Source: JBBRDU01 sp038230335 (GTDB lineage: Bacteria; Verrucomicrobiota; Verrucomicrobiia; Chthoniobacterales; UBA10450). Taken from it: a DNA stretch of 64,000 bases. Shown one piece after another: positions 34,018-45,696 of this stretch. The notes beneath the pieces are model-generated. The model did no database searches. It worked only from the letters and a program-made list of their open reading frames with translations, and was not told the origin of the DNA. The stretch is from NCBI GenBank assembly GCA_038230335.1, contig JBBRNL010000006.1, positions 62,001-126,000 on the forward strand, given 5' to 3'. Each line of letters opens with the position of its first letter. The first letter of the stretch is position 1. The translations under genes were made by a program, and so were the position numbers.

Positions 34018-36357
34018 CTAATCGTCAGGGATGCATTTCGAGAGTGCGTCCCAGGCCTTCTGCCATGTCTGCTGGTTCGCCCACATCTGACTCTCGACGA
34101 AATGGACAAGGCGGGAGGCCTTAGGCTGGGTCGATAAGACTTTCGCGGTCTCCAACGCATCCGCTGAGCGGCCGTCGGCATTTTGACTAATCGCCAGCAC
34201 CAAGCCTTCGTGCTCGGTCGTTTTCCCCAATCGAAAACGTGCGGCCAAAGAATTGATGGACGACGGCGAAAGAGCGGCCGGAAGAGAAATGGGCGGACAG
34301 TGGTGGAGAGCCAGGTCGTAGGCTTGATGGTAATCGGCCAAATCGGCGTAGGCTCGGGCCAGCTCCGGCCAGGCGATGTCTTCCCAGGCGGGATGTTCCC
34401 GCAGCACTTCGGCCAAGGCGAGTCGATCGCCCACGCGATACCACGCGGAGAAAAGGGCGCGCTGCTCCGGTCGGGTGAGCGTGCGCAACTCGGGATCCAT
34501 CGAAAAAATGCGATCGAGCTCGACGCGGAATTCGGCGCCGTTGGCCGCCAGGAAAAGAATAGGCAGAAGTTTTGCATCCGATTCGCCAAGTTTTCGCCAG
34601 CGATCGCGCAGGTCCGCGTCGCTTTGCACGAGTGAAAAAAGCTGGCGATAAAGTTCGGGCGCATTATCGGGCCAACGCTTCATTCCCTCCTCCCAAGTCG
34701 AAAAGGCCTGATCCGGTTCATCCAGGGCGAGCCACACTTGCCCCTCTTTGCTCCAAAGATCGGGCCAGTTGGGAAGGAGATAACGGGCCGCCGCAAAGTC
34801 GCGATTGGTTTCAGCACGAGGCCGGTAGGCCGTGGCCTCGGCGACGCCACGCAGGTGATATAATTCCCAGTCGAGCGGAGCGATTTTAAGGCCCTCCGAC
34901 GCGAGCGCTATCACGCGTTCATAATTCTGCGCTTCTGTAGCCAGTCCAATCTGACGCTTTACTGGTTCAATCTGCGCTGTGGTCGGCAAAATATTCCGGC
35001 CCGCCATGGCGGCGAACCAACTGACACCGAGCGCAAGAAAGCCCAATGCAAGGAGCCGGAAAATTGGTGACACTGATTTCGAAGGTCGATGAATGGTCGC
35101 GGGATACAGAGCGGTGCTCATCAAGAAGAGCGCTGGCCAAAGAGATCCGATGCGATGTCCGGGCACATCAACAAACCCGTGGCAGGCAAAAGCGATTCCG
35201 CAGATCAGGGCAGCGAAACGCATGCGTCGCCATGTCCCGGGCGAAAATGGAAAACAGCGACGCACCCCAATTCCCATGGCCGTGATGAGCAATATTATTG
35301 AGGCCGCACCCATCTCGACCGCGCACCAGAGCCAGTCACTTTCCGGATGGATTGCTTCGCTGGGAGAAATGAAATACTGGCGGGCCGACGTAAAAATTCC
35401 GCGAAAATTACCCAAGCCGATGCCCACAAAAGGCGATTTCAGCCACAGTTGGAGCGCGTCGTGTTGAATGGGAATACGTCCATTCTGATCGGCCGATAAC
35501 AGGCCGGCCGAGCCACGGGTAAAGCGCAGAAGCGTATCGCCACCGGCGAGGAGCAGCATGGCTAAAAGGATGGCAATGGGAAGCCACGCGAAGCTCTTTG
35601 TACGGATGCGTTCCTCGGTGCTAAAGAGCCACCAGGCGTGCCAAGCGAGAATCCCAGCAAAAAATAGGATCAGGCCAGCGCGCGAATAATTGAGAATCAG
35701 GGCCCAACCGATTAATCCCAGACCCGTCAGCCAAATCCAACCCTGCTTCCGCTTGCTCTGCAGATTTTGGAAGGCGTTGGCGTAAATCAGGATTCCAGCC
35801 AGCGCCAGCACGTTGCTCGTCTGGTTGCGATTCGGAAAAAAGCCGAACTCAGGTACGTTAGGCCAGAAGGGGACGCGCGCCTTAAAGGTGTAGGCGATGA
35901 TCAGCGTTCCGGCCAGGGTAAGCATCCCCAGACAAAAACCATTCGAAAGCCTTTGCCGGACGCGGTTAGTCCACGTGTGACTAAAGAGATAGTAGGTCCA
36001 GGCGAGCCCGAGCCAGAGGAGGCAAGTGGCTTCAAAGGTGGACCAGGGTTGAGGTGAGTAGGTGGATGGTAATGGCACACCCGCCTGGAGCAAACCTGTT
36101 CTCCATTCGGGAGAGGCGAACCAGTGGGCAGGCAAAAAAGCAGCGAGCGCAATCGCTCCAATCCCGACGAACAAGGAGTTGTAGACTAAACCGAGCGATG
36201 TTTTTGGCGGGCTGAAAATGAAGAGAAGCGCTGTGGCAATGAGCAGAGAAGCCTGAGCCCAGAAGGTGGTCGTACCACCGAGGGCAGGCGTTGCCAGAGT
36301 GAGGGCAAGGATGCAGTAGGCGGTCCATGGCTGTGGTCGTCGATCTGAGCTTTTCAT
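34018..36357 (-). CDS. O-antigen ligase-like membrane protein with TPR-like C-terminal domain
   Basis: ATG at 36357 is preferred to a GTG at 36369. The N-terminal ~450 residues have about a dozen membrane segments and the Wzy_C loop KSPFVGIGLGNFRGIFTSAR then HPESDWLWCAVEMG, whose H-x-x-S-D-x-L-W resembles the ligase motif. The last ~320 residues are soluble and helical with TPR-like spacing (LEWELYHLRGVAEATAYRP type, FAAARYLLPNWPDLWSKEG, QVWLALDEPDQAFSTWEEGM). This layout occurs in PglL/Wzy-like proteins of unknown substrate. It is the second ligase-type gene in 6 kb, and no sugar-transferase gene adjoins it. Confidence 0.78.
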   Translation of the reverse strand: MKSSDRRPQPWTAYCILALTLATPALGGTTTFWAQASLLIATALLFIFSPPKTSLGLVYNSLFVGIGAIALAAFLPAHWFASPEWRTGLLQAGVPLPSTYSPQPWSTFEATCLLWLGLAWTYYLFSHTWTNRVRQRLSNGFCLGMLTLAGTLIIAYTFKARVPFWPNVPEFGFFPNRNQTSNVLALAGILIYANAFQNLQSKRKQGWIWLTGLGLIGWALILNYSRAGLILFFAGILAWHAWWLFSTEERIRTKSFAWLPIAILLAMLLLAGGDTLLRFTRGSAGLLSADQNGRIPIQHDALQLWLKSPFVGIGLGNFRGIFTSARQYFISPSEAIHPESDWLWCAVEMGAASIILLITAMGIGVRRCFPFSPGTWRRMRFAALICGIAFACHGFVDVPGHRIGSLWPALFLMSTALYPATIHRPSKSVSPIFRLLALGFLALGVSWFAAMAGRNILPTTAQIEPVKRQIGLATEAQNYERVIALASEGLKIAPLDWELYHLRGVAEATAYRPRAETNRDFAAARYLLPNWPDLWSKEGQVWLALDEPDQAFSTWEEGMKRWPDNAPELYRQLFSLVQSDADLRDRWRKLGESDAKLLPILFLAANGAEFRVELDRIFSMDPELRTLTRPEQRALFSAWYRVGDRLALAEVLREHPAWEDIAWPELARAYADLADYHQAYDLALHHCPPISLPAALSPSSINSLAARFRLGKTTEHEGLVLAISQNADGRSADALETAKVLSTQPKASRLVHFVESQMWANQQTWQKAWDALSKCIPDD

Positions 36358-36474
36358 GGAACCAGACACTCGTCCGGAGGGATTATCGGGGAAACTGGGC
36401 TAACGCAAGTCAGCGTCGCAGTTGGAGCATCCGCTTCCGGCGAAGATGGCAGGGGTGTGTCTCGTTTTTCGCGG

Positions 36475-36509
36475 AAAAGAGAAACGGCGCTCATCGGAAC
36501 GAGCGCCGT
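36475..36509 (-). terminator. Intrinsic terminator-like hairpin
   Basis: On the minus strand ACGGCGCTC-GTTCCGAT-GAGCGCCGT forms a perfect 9-bp stem with an 8-nt loop, followed by TTCTCTTTT. It lies 17 nt after the stop of a 45-codon frame and downstream of tRNA-Glu. Confidence 0.65.
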
Positions 36510-36525
36510 CGTTGAAGTTTGAATG

Positions 36526-36663
36526 TTATTCCTGGCGGTAACCCCAGCCGCTATTGATTTGTGGGTCGCGATCCGGGACTGCGCGGCTGATGTTTTGGAT
36601 TCGACCCCGAGCACCCCGGGCGGAAAAGTTTAACCATCGCATGAGGCGGCAGGAGAGTGTCAT
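36526..36663 (-). CDS. Possible small protein of 45 codons between tRNA-Glu and terminator
   Basis: The frame runs ATG (36663) to TAA and ends 17 nt before a good intrinsic terminator. It encodes a basic peptide, MTLSCRLMRWLNFSARGARG then RIQNISRAVPDRDPQINSGW and a GYRQE end. No ribosome-binding site is clear, and a second ATG seven codons in is possible. The close fit of stop codon and terminator is the main support; otherwise the 320-nt stretch between the ligase gene and the tRNA would be empty. Confidence 0.4.
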   Translation of the reverse strand: MTLSCRLMRWLNFSARGARGRIQNISRAVPDRDPQINSGWGYRQE

Positions 36664-36691
36664 GAAAATCTGACATTTTCGTTTTGCTCCG

Positions 36692-36763
36692 TAGCGCGTA
36701 CGGGAGTCGAACCCGTGCACCAGCCTTGAGAGGGCTGTGTCCTAACCACTAGACGAACGCGCC
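36692..36763 (-). tRNA. tRNA-Glu (anticodon CTC)
   Basis: Minus strand: acceptor GGCGCGT pairs with ACGCGCT (first pair G-T wobble); D-arm has TCTAGTGGTTAGGA; anticodon stem CAGCC/GGCTG encloses the loop CTCTCAA; T-arm is CACGGGTTCGACTCCCGTA. The 72-nt length is normal. CCA is not encoded. CTC reads GAG codons. Confidence 0.93.
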
Positions 36764-36908
36764 GCAGTTTCGAGCGCGTGTAGAATAGCTGCACTCGGCG
36801 CACCGGCAAGGGCCGGCTTCATCATGGCCGCCCGAGTGAAGGACGATCGGGGGCTTCCGTGGATTCGGGCAGGCGGCACACAGCCTGCTCCAGATCTTGC
36901 TGCCTTCG

Positions 36909-37727
36909 ATGATGACCTCACTCACTACCTGGCGTCTTACGCTCTGCTTCGCCGCGATATCTCTCCTCGGCCGCTTTCACGCCTCGGCGGAGATTGGTCA
37001 GGTCATCCCAATGGGAGACCTGGAAAGATGGGCCGCCTTTTCGCTAGGTAGCGAAGGATCGGGCAACCGATTATCCGATAATACATTTGTGCAGGGCGAC
37101 TTCGGCGCGGCCGGGAACGGCAACATCACCATGACCGATGATTCGACGATCAACGGGGATGTCTATTACCGAAGCAATGGAACGCTGGCGGTTGCGCCAA
37201 CTGCAACCATTAGTGGTTCACGTTTTAGCAATCAAAATTCGCTCCTCGATAACGGTGTGAGTGAAGCCATGGCGGCCTCGGACGCAGCAGCCGCATTTCA
37301 ATCCACCCGCCCGTTCACGGAAATAAATGGAGAAGGAACGCAGAATATTGTTCTCAGCGGTGCGCCGGGCGAGACGGTCGTCCTGAACCTACGGAAATTT
37401 CAGCTGAACGGCGATTCCACGCTGACCCTGCAAGGCTCGGCCAATACGACTTATATCATCAACGTGAAAAACCAATTCTCGTTAGGCGGCAACGCCCGGA
37501 TCGTTCTGGCCGGCGGGCTGGATTGGAACGACGTGCTTTTCAATGTGCGCGGTAAGGGTCCCGAAGTTCGCCTGAGCGGCGCCTCGCGGTTCGAGGGAAT
37601 CCTGATGGCGAACAGACGAACGGTGCGTCTGCGCGACCAGGCCATCGTGCGTGGCGAAGTCCTCGGAGCGCGGCTCGTCTTTCAAGGCACCAGCCAGGTG
37701 ATTCATCCGCCCGTGATCAGCCCGTAA
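36909..37727 (+). CDS. Secreted beta-helix-like protein (ice-binding / choice-of-anchor-A-like)
   Basis: Paired ATGs at 36909/36912 precede a signal peptide (WRLTLCFAAISLLGRFHASA). The mature ~245 residues show the regular strand-turn pattern of polymer-forming or ice-binding-like folds: LSDNTFVQGDFGAAGNGNIT, MTDDSTINGDVYYRSNG, then LNLRKFQLNGDSTLTLQGSA, QFSLGGNARIVLAGGLDWND and GASRFEGILMANRRTVRLRD. The run VLFNVRGKGPEVRLSGASRF recalls the DUF3494 and choice-of-anchor-A families. No C-terminal anchor (LPxTG, PEP-CTERM) is seen. The family is tentative; secretion is well supported. Confidence 0.5.
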   Translation: MMTSLTTWRLTLCFAAISLLGRFHASAEIGQVIPMGDLERWAAFSLGSEGSGNRLSDNTFVQGDFGAAGNGNITMTDDSTINGDVYYRSNGTLAVAPTATISGSRFSNQNSLLDNGVSEAMAASDAAAAFQSTRPFTEINGEGTQNIVLSGAPGETVVLNLRKFQLNGDSTLTLQGSANTTYIINVKNQFSLGGNARIVLAGGLDWNDVLFNVRGKGPEVRLSGASRFEGILMANRRTVRLRDQAIVRGEVLGARLVFQGTSQVIHPPVISP

Positions 37728-37754
37728 GGCGATCCGCCCGTCCGTCCCCGGCCG

Positions 37755-38330
37755 TTACCGCTTCGTGCTTCCGAAGCGCGACTTTTTCGGTTTGGCCGTT
37801 TTGTCCTTCTTCGGTACCGGCGGGAGCGGCTCACCCGGCACAGGCCGAACGCGTGGCTGTTCCAGTAGTTTTACGTGAGCGGCCTTCACATCATCCAGCG
37901 CTTTCCTCGTGTCATCGTCCGAAGCAAGCCTGCGCATCTTGCCATAGTATAGATCGTAGTATTCGCGCAACCGTTCGCGCTTTTCCAGATCGGTGCGGGC
38001 CGCCTCGGCCGAGCGCCGGGCCGTCCCGATTTCTTCGTCGTTGCTCACACGATTCTGTAGTTTTCGAATTTCGACGCGTCGCCGTGATTCATCGGCTGCC
38101 TTGCCGATCGAAGTGCGTTTAAACGCCTCGTCGAGGCGTGACAATTCAGGTACATCGGGAGGCCGCGACGGTAAAGGCGCGGGCATAGCTGGCTCGACCG
38201 ACGGCGTTGCCGGAAGGGCCGGTAGATCCACGCTGGGTTGCGCGGCATCTTGCGCGGACAGTGGGCCGCACAGAGCAACCAACAGCAGCGTCCCGCCCAG
38301 GCAGCGTAGTTTTTTTGACCTGTGTTCCAT
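37755..38330 (-). CDS. Secreted coiled-coil-like protein of unknown function
   Basis: The frame is open into the tRNA-Pro gene, but the ATG at 38330 gives a signal peptide (KLRCLGGTLLLVALCGPLSA) and avoids the tRNA. A proline/alanine-rich linker (VDLPALPATPSVEPAMPAPL) leads to a charged helical segment (VEIRKLQNRVSNDEEIGTAR through REYYDLYYGKMRRL) and a basic, proline-rich tail ending in SRFGSTKR. I do not recognise it; a small periplasmic helical protein is the best description. Confidence 0.6.
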   Translation of the reverse strand: MEHRSKKLRCLGGTLLLVALCGPLSAQDAAQPSVDLPALPATPSVEPAMPAPLPSRPPDVPELSRLDEAFKRTSIGKAADESRRRVEIRKLQNRVSNDEEIGTARRSAEAARTDLEKRERLREYYDLYYGKMRRLASDDDTRKALDDVKAAHVKLLEQPRVRPVPGEPLPPVPKKDKTAKPKKSRFGSTKR

Positions 38331-38373
38331 CCAGGTCAGTCTGTCGCTCAAGAATTTCAACGCCGGAAAAAGA

Positions 38374-38450
38374 TGGTCGGGGTGACAGGATTCGAACCTG
38401 CGACCTCGTGGTCCCAAACCACGCGCTCTACCAAGCTAAGCTACACCCCG
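38374..38450 (-). tRNA. tRNA-Pro (anticodon TGG), CCA encoded
   Basis: Minus strand: acceptor CGGGGTG pairs with CACCCCG; anticodon stem CGTGG/CCACG encloses TTTGGGA, giving anticodon TGG; the T-arm is CGCAGGTTCGAATCCTGTC. The discriminator A is followed by CCA and then TCTTTTTCC, a likely termination signal. C1-G72 is the usual first pair of bacterial tRNA-Pro. Confidence 0.95.
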
Positions 38451-38616
38451 GAATGCGCTGATGAGTATCACGTGCGGGCGATTGCCGCACCTGAAAGTTT
38501 TGGGCATTTTGCGCAGACGCGGTGGCGGATTTCGAAAAACGGGTTGCCCTGTCGGGCCGAGTCGGACATATTTCCAATCTCGCCAAGCCGCCGGGCCGCG
38601 CTTCCGAACTTGCCGC

Positions 38617-39506
38617 ATGTTCAAACGCGAAAAGCTTCAACTCTTTCTCTTTCTTGTACTGATCGGCCTTCAACTGATGGGCCTGATTGGACTCATTACG
38701 CATTTTCGGCTGATCTATCTGCCGATCATGCTCACGATTTTCTTTTTGGGCGGGCTCTGCACGACTCTTTATCTCCATCGCTACCTGACCCACCGCGGAT
38801 TCGAAATGCCGGAATGGCTCAAGTTCTTGTTCGCGACCGGCTCGGCCGTGACCCTGGCGGGCGATCCCGTCATGTGGGTGGGGGACCATCGCTATCACCA
38901 TTTAAAATCGGATACGGACGAAGACATTCACAGTCCCATTCATGGTTTTCCCTACGCGCACATGATGTGGCTCGTGCGCAAGCCGCAAGGTTTTCGCGAA
39001 CGCTCGGCTCGTTACGCGGCGGACGTGCGCAAGATCTGGTACTGCCGTTTGTGGGAAAACTCAGCGCTTTACGTGCTGCCGCACCTGACGGTCGCGCTCA
39101 TCCTCTTTTTCAGTTTCGGGTTTTCCGGAATGCTCTGGTGCCTCTACGTACCAATGCTTTTCGTCTACAATGTGACCTGGGCGGTGAATTCAATCTGTCA
39201 CATGCCGAAGCTCGGCTATCGGAGCTTTGAAACCTCGGATCGGAGCCGCAATAATTTTTGGATTGGCCTTATCGGGATGGGAGAAGGCTTCCATAATAAT
39301 CACCATGCCCAGCCGCGGTGCGCGGCCCATGGTTTACGCTGGTGGGAGTTCGACGGCACCCGGTATCTCATCTGGTTGCTCGAAAAATGTGGCCTGGCCT
39401 GGGACGTTGTCTGGCCTAAACCCGAGGCAGTCGCGGTGGAAGAGGCAGACCAACTTCCTTCCATGGCCACCGTCGCGGGCGTGGCAAGCCAGACAGGCGA
39501 ACCCGC

Positions 39507-39510
<4 letters not shown>
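38617..39510 (+). CDS. Membrane fatty acyl desaturase
   Basis: Although the frame is open from 38461, ATG at 38617 starts the recognisable protein. Three histidine boxes for the di-iron centre are present: LHRYLTHRGF, GDHRYHHLKSD and FHNNHHAQPR. Four hydrophobic segments flank them (LFLFLVLIGLQLMGLIGL first). This matches the acyl-CoA/acyl-lipid delta-9-type desaturase family, which inserts a cis double bond into membrane acyl chains using O2. Regiospecificity is inference. Its last four bases overlap the convergent metH gene. Confidence 0.9.
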
Positions 39511-43328
<3,818 letters not shown>

Positions 43329-43377
43329 GCTAACCGGAAACTAAAGAGGGTTTCGTGCCACTATCAAGGAACAAATT

Positions 43378-43474
43378 GACGCATCATGATACGTCGATGC
43401 GTTGCTTGGGCGGACTGGCCGCGCGCGGACACGGCAACAGAGTGCCGTGGCTACAGGAAGAGAGCGCTGTAGCC
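43378..43474 (-). promoter_or_regulatory. metH leader with palindrome and two tandem hairpins
   Basis: Upstream of metH are GACGCATCATGATACGTC (one mismatched pair, 43378-43395), CACGGCA/TGCCGTG with a 6-nt loop (43430-43449), and directly beside it GGCTACAG/CTGTAGCC with a 10-nt loop (43449-43474). They could be REP-like units or a structured leader. I see no SAM, SAH or cobalamin riboswitch consensus. Confidence 0.4.
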
Positions 43475-43599
43475 GCTTCACTCTGTGAGGCGCTCGTACT
43501 GCATGGCCAATGAGCGACCGGGAAATTGGGACCTCCCGTATTCTCGCGTTCCTTATCTAACCGTTTGCCGCGAGCGGGGGGCGCCACTAAAACAGACTC

Positions 43600-44835
43600 G
43601 TGGAAGCGATCCGTCTCTTCAAAGCGCTCACGCGTGAGCAGCGCAATACTTTCGTCGCCTGCTTTCTTGGGTGGACCCTGGACGCGCTCGATTTCTTCCT
43701 TCTCACTTTCGTTCTGATACCCGTGGCGCATGAGTTCGGCCGGACCATTCCGCAGGTCGCTTTCGCCGTCACCATCACGCTGCTGATGCGCCCGCTGGGC
43801 GCCTTCATCTTCGGTTTGCTCGGGGACAAATTCGGACGGCGCATTCCGCTCATGGCGGACATTATCTTCTTTTCCGTGATGGAGTTGCTGACGGCTTGGG
43901 CGCCCAATTTCACGGTGTTCATTATTCTACGGGCGCTTTTCGGAATCGGCATGGGCGGGGAGTGGGGCCTCGGCGCGTCGCTTACCATGGAATCCTTACC
44001 GGTGAAGGCACGAGGCTTATTCTCGGGTATTTTGCAACAGGGCTACGCGTTTGGTTATTTGTTGGCCGCCGCTGTCTACTGGATTGTCTTTCCATGGTTT
44101 GGCTGGCGCGGCCTTTTCGTGGCGGGCGCGTGCCCGGCCCTTCTCGTGATCTATATTCGCGCGCACGTTCCGGAGTCTCCGGTGTGGAAACGAAATCGCG
44201 ATCGGACCAGGACGGACGCCTTCCGCCCGGTCGCGTTCATCAGGCAGCACGGCATGCTCTTTTTATATGCGGTCATGCTCATGACCGCATTCAATTACAT
44301 GTCGCACGGCACGCAGGATCTTTATCCGACGTTTCTGGAGAAGCAGCGCGGTTTTGGAGTCGGTCAGAAATCGTTTATGACAATGATCTACGCGGTGGGC
44401 GCCATTTGCGGCGGCACCATCGTTGGCTTCCTTTCGCAGCGTTGGGGACGCAGGCGTTGCATTATTTGGTGCGCGATTGGTGGGATTCTTTTGATCCCAG
44501 CGTGGGTTTTTGCTCCCGGCACGGCCATCCTGGTGGGGGGCGGATTTCTCATGCAGTTCATGGTGCAAGGCGCGTGGGGCGTGGTACCGGTGCATCTGAA
44601 CGAGCTTTCTCCGGCCCTCCTGCGGGGAACTTTTCCGGGTCTGGCCTATCAGTTTGGGAACTGTGCCGCGGCCTTCGCGCTCCAGCAGCAGGCCTGGCTT
44701 TCGGAACATGTTTTCCGCACGGCGGACAATCAGCCTAACTACGCCAGGACCATGGCCTTGGTTGAGCTGGCGGTGTTTCTGACAATCATTTTCCTGGCCG
44801 CGATTGGGCGGGAAGAGCGCGGCAAGGAATTTTAG
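43600..44835 (+). CDS. MFS permease, sialate/lactate-type metabolite:H+ symporter
   Basis: A GTG at 43600 begins a 411-residue protein with twelve predicted membrane segments. Signatures are FLGWTLDALDFFLLTFVLIP in helix 1, the loop 2-3 motif GLLGDKFGRRIPLM and GIGMGGEWGLGASLTMESLP in helices 4-5, all typical of the NanT/JenI-like sugar-acid and monocarboxylate symporters. The transported compound cannot be told from sequence. Its stop overlaps by four bases the end of the convergent amidase gene. Confidence 0.85.
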   Translation: MEAIRLFKALTREQRNTFVACFLGWTLDALDFFLLTFVLIPVAHEFGRTIPQVAFAVTITLLMRPLGAFIFGLLGDKFGRRIPLMADIIFFSVMELLTAWAPNFTVFIILRALFGIGMGGEWGLGASLTMESLPVKARGLFSGILQQGYAFGYLLAAAVYWIVFPWFGWRGLFVAGACPALLVIYIRAHVPESPVWKRNRDRTRTDAFRPVAFIRQHGMLFLYAVMLMTAFNYMSHGTQDLYPTFLEKQRGFGVGQKSFMTMIYAVGAICGGTIVGFLSQRWGRRRCIIWCAIGGILLIPAWVFAPGTAILVGGGFLMQFMVQGAWGVVPVHLNELSPALLRGTFPGLAYQFGNCAAAFALQQQAWLSEHVFRTADNQPNYARTMALVELAVFLTIIFLAAIGREERGKEF

Positions 44836-45566
44836 TTATGGCGCAGGCTCGATGGAGCGAGTCCGGCACCGGACGATTCAGCTTCCGGGCTCGGCTTGGC
44901 CACGGCGGCCGCATGGTAGACGCCGCTGCCGTAACGTAATTCAACGATGGCTTCGGCAATACGGTCGGCCAGTAGCTCGCGATATTCGGAGTCGCGCGCG
45001 TTGTCTCCCTCGGCGCGATTGCTGAGAAAGCCGCACTCCACCAGGACCGAGGGATAACGGGCCAGGCGCAACACGCGGAAATTCGCAGTATGGACGCCAC
45101 GATTCGCGGAGTGCGGGATGGTCGTCAGCTTGGCCTGAATGCGGGTGGCCAGTTCACGTGAATTGGCTGAGTGATAATAGGTGTCGAATCCATGAATGCC
45201 GCGCCGGCGGGAGTCATTGAAATGGATGCTGACGAAAATGGAACTCTTTTGCTCGTTCTCGATTCGCACTCGCTCATCCAGGGAGATAAACTGGTCGTTC
45301 GAGCGAGTCATGACCGTTTTCATCTGCGATTCCCGCAGTTTGCGATCGAGACGTTTGGCCACGTCGAGCGTCGCAATTTTTTCCGCACCGCCGTAGCGCC
45401 GAAAGGCGCCGTTATCTTTTCCTCCGTGACCGGCGTCGACCACCACAGTGGTAAAGCTTTTGGTCGTGTCCTTGACTGAGGTAGTGCGAGTAGAAGTCGT
45501 ACTACAGGAAGTGAGGGAGGCTAGCAGGGTGACAATGAGGACATTACAGAACCACCGCGTCGTCAT
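44832..45566 (-). CDS. N-acetylmuramoyl-L-alanine amidase lipoprotein (Amidase_3)
   Basis: The N-terminus VLIVTLLASLTSC is a lipoprotein signal. The Amidase_3 zinc site is complete: TVVVDAGHGGKDNGA (first histidine), GAEKIATLDVAKRL (glutamate), FVSIHFNDS (second histidine) and VLVECGFLSN (catalytic glutamate). The enzyme hydrolyses the bond between MurNAc and the stem peptide during cell separation or wall turnover. At 244 residues it has no binding domain beyond a short disordered tail. Confidence 0.9.
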   Translation of the reverse strand: MTTRWFCNVLIVTLLASLTSCSTTSTRTTSVKDTTKSFTTVVVDAGHGGKDNGAFRRYGGAEKIATLDVAKRLDRKLRESQMKTVMTRSNDQFISLDERVRIENEQKSSIFVSIHFNDSRRRGIHGFDTYYHSANSRELATRIQAKLTTIPHSANRGVHTANFRVLRLARYPSVLVECGFLSNRAEGDNARDSEYRELLADRIAEAIVELRYGSGVYHAAAVAKPSPEAESSGAGLAPSSLRHN

Positions 45567-45696
45567 CTAATTAAGTAACCGAAACTGGCTTGAGCGCCAA
45601 AGTAATTTTGCGGCCGAAGCGTCTCCTCCCGCAAGGTCCGGGAGAAAAAACGCTTGTGTTTTGCCACGACGCACTTAAAGGCGTTTACCTTACTTT

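Noticed and set aside
37755..38417. Longer reading frame covering part of tRNA-Pro
   Set aside because: Its first residues are a translation of the tRNA; ATG at 38330 with a signal peptide is the sensible start.
43329..43599. SAM, SAH or cobalamin riboswitch ahead of metH
   Set aside because: Hairpins exist but none of the conserved core sequences can be recognised.
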